From assembly GCA_021018815.1 (NCBI GenBank), contig JAITYX010000021.1, positions 4,865,001-4,929,000 on the forward strand: DNA of 64,000 nt. The letters are read 5' to 3'. Each line of letters begins with the position of its first letter. Positions within the stretch are counted from its first letter, which is position 1. Positions 60,651-64,000 of the stretch are shown here, in pieces. Origin of the DNA: Talinum fruticosum. Lineage: Eukaryota; Streptophyta; Magnoliopsida; Caryophyllales; Talinaceae. A program made the position numbers and the translations under genes. The notes under the pieces were generated by a model. It did no database searches. It was given only the letters and a program-made list of their open reading frames with translations, and was not told the origin of the DNA.

Positions 60651-62425
60651 TCACCAGTCATCATAAGACAGATGTGGAGAATATGTGCATCCAGGGTCAA
60701 ACGGATCTTCTGATCCACAGCAATGCCAATACTGGAAAACTTGGCCAGCGTTGGGGGTGTTCATCGTGCCCCCTTCATACACGCTCTCAAACTTCCTCTT
60801 CGTCTCTCCTGTTTGTTAAGTTAGAAGAAATTAGGATCACAGACATTCAACGGAAGCATTTGAAGTGAAACTGAGCTAGAAAACTTAAAATCAAATTATA
60901 TTTTACAGGACCTACTACAAGATAAACAAGTATACTTGGATTGGCAACAAATTGACGGTTTCAAGCTTAGCAACTCCATGCAAGACTCACTCATCAAGTC
61001 TAGACACAGAGAGAGAAATGAAGACGGAACAGAACATTTGAATCTTTGAATAAAACACAGGCCCTAGAAAACACCAGACACGGTAGTTTTTGACGAGGCT
61101 AAAAACAAATTCTTCAGCAGACCCTGTCATTATAAACTGATATTGAAAAGCATAGAAGATGATCAAAGAGCAGATCTTGCAAACACAGTAACCATACCAA
61201 TCCGAACAGAGACACTGATTACTGAGAGCCACTACCATCAATTTGAGATGCACCATAAATTATTCCCAGCATCCCTTACTGAGTAGTAAAAGCTACTCAT
61301 TCCTTTTAGTCGATCAATCAAAGATAAAGGAGCATCTGACTCCCCAGCTAGCATCATGTGCAAGTGCAATGCACACACAACAAAACTCTACCAATGTCAG
61401 CAAAGCCATGTAGCTGTACAACTTATAAGCAGTCCACCTAAGACGCAACAAAAGTTGATGACAATTGAAAAATGATGAGAAGACAACATAGTGCCACTTC
61501 AACCAAAGCACCATTACGGGTCATGCTAAACAATTAAGCTATATGTTCTATAAGGTTCTCCTGCAGTTTCCTCCAAAGAAGAAAGATTGTAACCGATAAG
61601 TTAACTCGCCATCATGACACATTTGAATTTCAAATCAAAGCCTTGAATTTAGCCTATCACTAAGCACTAAATACCACCTCCATAACTTCAGAATTCTGAA
61701 TCTGGGTGTCAGTGATACTCCATTGTGGCTAACACCTCCATTCATGATTAAGGCCTCTAATTTTATCGATGCAGCACAAACCCTACTTTCACATTCCAAC
61801 AACTACTCATATAGCTATAAAGAGACTGACATGTCCTAAAGGTTAACTCTATCATTCAACCAAGCTCTTTTTGAAATTAACGAGACCAAAATCACAATCT
61901 ATTCTTGGACTATCAACACTGTTGAGATTTTAGTTGGCATTAAACTGCTTAATTACCGGCTAACAAACGGCAAACCCACCTCCTTTTAGACAATTCATCG
62001 TTCATTAGCAATGTTTATGACGTATCGAAATCCTATTCACCAAAGTATACAGATTTCAAAGTAATTGGTGAAGTCTCTCCTAATGAATTCGTAATTCTTT
62101 AGTTGGGACAGCATAACCAAGGGGGCAATGAGAATGTAGAAGAAGGAATATTACCTCCAAAATGTGCAGTGTGAAATCGACAAGCACGAGGATGATTGAA
62201 CGCTGGATCGAACTGGGTTTTACAATTCTTGCATGTTTTCAGTGTTCCGCTTGGTTTCTCTGAACATTTGATGCTGAATTTCTTCGATTGGGGCGAAAAT
62301 TTCAGAGAATCGCGTCTCGAGCAAGATGAATCCCAGATGTGGCGGGAATGGATTTTGTGAAACGAATGGAAACACCGAATCGAAGATGCCGAAGAGGAGG
62401 AGATAGAATGCACAGGGACCAGCAT
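60651..62425 (-). CDS. Plastid-targeted small Cys/His-rich (CHORD-like) protein
   Basis: Two exons, 62425-62155 and 60808-60651, join in phase at HFGG/ETKRKFE and give 142 residues. The first about 60 residues are rich in Ser, Arg, His and Lys with few acids, typical of a chloroplast transit peptide. The mature part has a conserved metal-binding pattern: CKNCKTQF, then HPRACRFHTAHFGG, then QYWHCCGSEDPFDPGC. Spaced Cys and His residues of this kind resemble half a CHORD zinc-binding domain; that is my inference. I recall conserved unnamed plant homologues. Function is unknown. The intron is 1346 bases with no other gene. The open frame is intact. The start at 62425 is the first ATG giving a full transit peptide. 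Confidence 0.85.
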
Positions 62426-62429
62426 ATTT

Positions 62430-63470
62430 CCAAATTCTGGAAAAAAAAATGAAAAAGTGGGATGGAGTTGAATTGACCAAGGCCTCTTTCTGGTCCCTGA
62501 TTGTAGATGAAGTACTACGGTATTACCCGCTTCTTCTCCCCTGATCCAGGCATCCTAGTATCGTTTTTACCGCATTTCATCAACTTTTTTAGGCACAAAT
62601 ATTAGCTTTTTTTTTTTTTTTGGTAGGCTTAGCAAACTGGTTGTTCAGTTTATATACGGATTAGGTTAACTTTGAATCATGTCAATTAAACTTTGGTCTA
62701 ATAAAAACTTTTTATTAAAAATTTCAGGTCAGATTCAGTTTGTTTAGGATCAATTTGAGTCTTGGCTCGAGTTTAAGGTATCCGGGGCATAATTTTCCAG
62801 CAGATAACATAGTGGGGAATGAGCATAGTGGGGATTGCCTCAATGTCATCCATGTTGCTACATGTAAAATAAAAAAGGCGCAAGGAGGAAAATAATAGCC
62901 ATGTTGAATTTAAAGATTGAATCAAGGAGAAATAAAAAGATGGAGAAGATTTTTGAATTCGGATTCTTTATCAATATGAGTCTATGAAGTATGAACTAAT
63001 GTAGTATGATGCAATATAATCTTGTGTGACGCAATGGAAATGTTTTATTTTGAAAAGGCAACATGTAATATTTGAACCTACAGACATTTATTGAATAAAA
63101 AAACTTTTATCGAAAACATATAACTCCTATATTGAGGGTAATCTTATTGTTGACATGAATTACAAAGGAGAAAACTGAAACAAGGACCAGAAAATCCACA
63201 GCTATCCGTCCGAACTTCCGAACTGTTAAAGTTTCAGTTGCATCCTTAGGTATTGCCTACTCTCCTGGTCATTCAAACTTGGAAAACAAAATCAATTAAT
63301 TTAACACATTGCACCAAAAAAAAAAAAAAAAAAAAGAAGGCTCATGTAAATATCAATCAATTTTCAACAGAAAAAATATCAATAAATTTATGGATTTCTC
63401 TGCAAGTTTCATATATTTCAAAATTAGTGAGCAGGGATAACAGTGTAACCTATGCTAGTTGGCCAGATCA
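62430..63470. other. Intergenic DNA and CLPP3 3' UTR
   Basis: The upstream side of the plastid protein gene and the downstream side of CLPP3. An A-run lies at 63317-63334. No gene is seen. Confidence 0.4.
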
Positions 63471-63474
63471 GGCC

Positions 63475-63957
63475 CTATACTGAAGATGGGGTTTCTTTTT
63501 CTTGCTGTGTGCCCTTGTCGTCATCGTTCCTTTGGCCTCCGGCATATTCCTTCTGTAAGATCTTGTGTTCAGAGGGAAGGTTCTTCTTGGCTTTGCGGCT
63601 GCCTTCAATTTTCCAGAGATCCCACACCTTTGTCTTTGGAGGTGGAGTAGCATCTCCTACGGGAGCCACTAGTCCTGGCTTGCCATCGTCAATAATGGCA
63701 TCTACAAGTCCGTAGTCTTTTGCCTCCCAGGGATTCATGAAATTATCACGGTCGGTGTCTATTTCAATCTGCAGAAAATCAAAGCTAAGTCAAAGGATTG
63801 GTAGTATGTAGTCAAGGGTGGAAGAAAGGCATATGGCAGGAACACTCTTTTGATGACTAACCTGCTGCTCGGGCTTCCCTGTGACTCTAGACAAGATTTT
63901 GTTCAGCTTGACTTTGTGGTATGCCATTTCTCTTATACGTATGCTCATCTCTGTTGC
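63475..63957 (-). CDS. CLPP3: Plastid ClpP3 protease subunit, last two exons (5' end beyond the window)
   Basis: Exon 63957-63862 (ATEMSIRIREMAYHKVKLNK) and last exon 63768-63475 (IEIDTDRDNFMNPWEAKDYG onward). Both have correct GT-AG ends and join at KPEQQ/IEIDTD. FMNPWEAKDYGLVDAIID is the ClpP C-terminal block with the catalytic Asp region (DTDRDNFM). The GTPPPKTKVWDLWK-type extension with a charged tail is characteristic of the plastid ClpP3 isoform rather than bacterial ClpP1. It forms part of the chloroplast stroma Clp protease core. The Ser and His of the triad are in exons outside the window. The sequence present is intact. Compares with Arabidopsis AT1G66670. Confidence 0.93.
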
Positions 63958-64000
63958 CTGGAATCACAAGAAAATTTTTCTTTTTTCAGAAAAGGAGAAG

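Noticed and set aside
1..64000. CRISPR array, bacterial operon or prophage
   Set aside because: No regularly spaced repeats of that type. Introns, miRNAs and plant protein families show a plant nuclear genome.

Overview
The window is nuclear DNA from a flowering plant, most likely a eudicot. The evidence is AT-rich intergenic DNA, many small GT-AG introns, a plant-type tRNA-Glu without encoded CCA, a MIR156/157 cluster, and plant families such as PADRE/DUF4228, S1 self-incompatibility homologues, P-type PPR and plastid ClpP. I cannot name the species.

Layout. 1-6.9 kb: two Tourist-like MITEs flank a tandem pair of miR157 hairpins behind a clear TATA box. 6.9 kb: tRNA-Glu(CTC). 8.0-11.4 kb (minus): 2-hydroxyacyl-CoA lyase. 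13.8-16.6 kb (plus): U1-type C2H2 zinc-finger protein with a ribosome-biogenesis-like promoter. 17.2-17.5 kb (plus): small two-helix membrane protein. 18.1-29.0 kb (minus): DNA ligase 6, a nuclease-ligase fusion whose 19 exons I could join. 29-33 kb: RNase-H-like pseudogene and MITEs. 33.4 kb (plus): PADRE protein. 36.6-42.4 kb: two nested, non-coding, LTR-like elements. 44.0-47.9 kb (plus): AR401-type methyltransferase. 48.2-48.7 kb: long inverted repeat. 49.3-50.8 kb (minus): endosulfine. 52.4-54.6 kb (minus): PPR protein. 55.7-56.1 kb (minus): S1-family secreted protein. 57.2-57.5 kb: second RNase-H-like pseudogene. 58.6-59.8 kb (plus): RACK1. 60.7-62.4 kb (minus): plastid-targeted Cys/His-rich protein. 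63.5 kb to the edge (minus): last two exons of CLPP3.

Two points stand out. First, CLPP3, AR401, LIG6 and two tandem MIR157 loci occur in the same order as I recall for Arabidopsis chromosome 1 (AT1G66670 to AT1G66795), so the window looks like an expanded copy of an old syntenic block. Second, six of the thirteen protein genes carry single-base indels, mostly one base missing from a short G/C or T run. Adding the bases back makes every exon sum and splice phase close exactly. This looks more like sequence or consensus error than true pseudogenization and should be settled before any of these genes is called broken.

The genes do not form one pathway. They are a conserved housekeeping neighbourhood (DNA repair, translation, plastid proteolysis, peroxisomal metabolism) interspersed with transposon debris.
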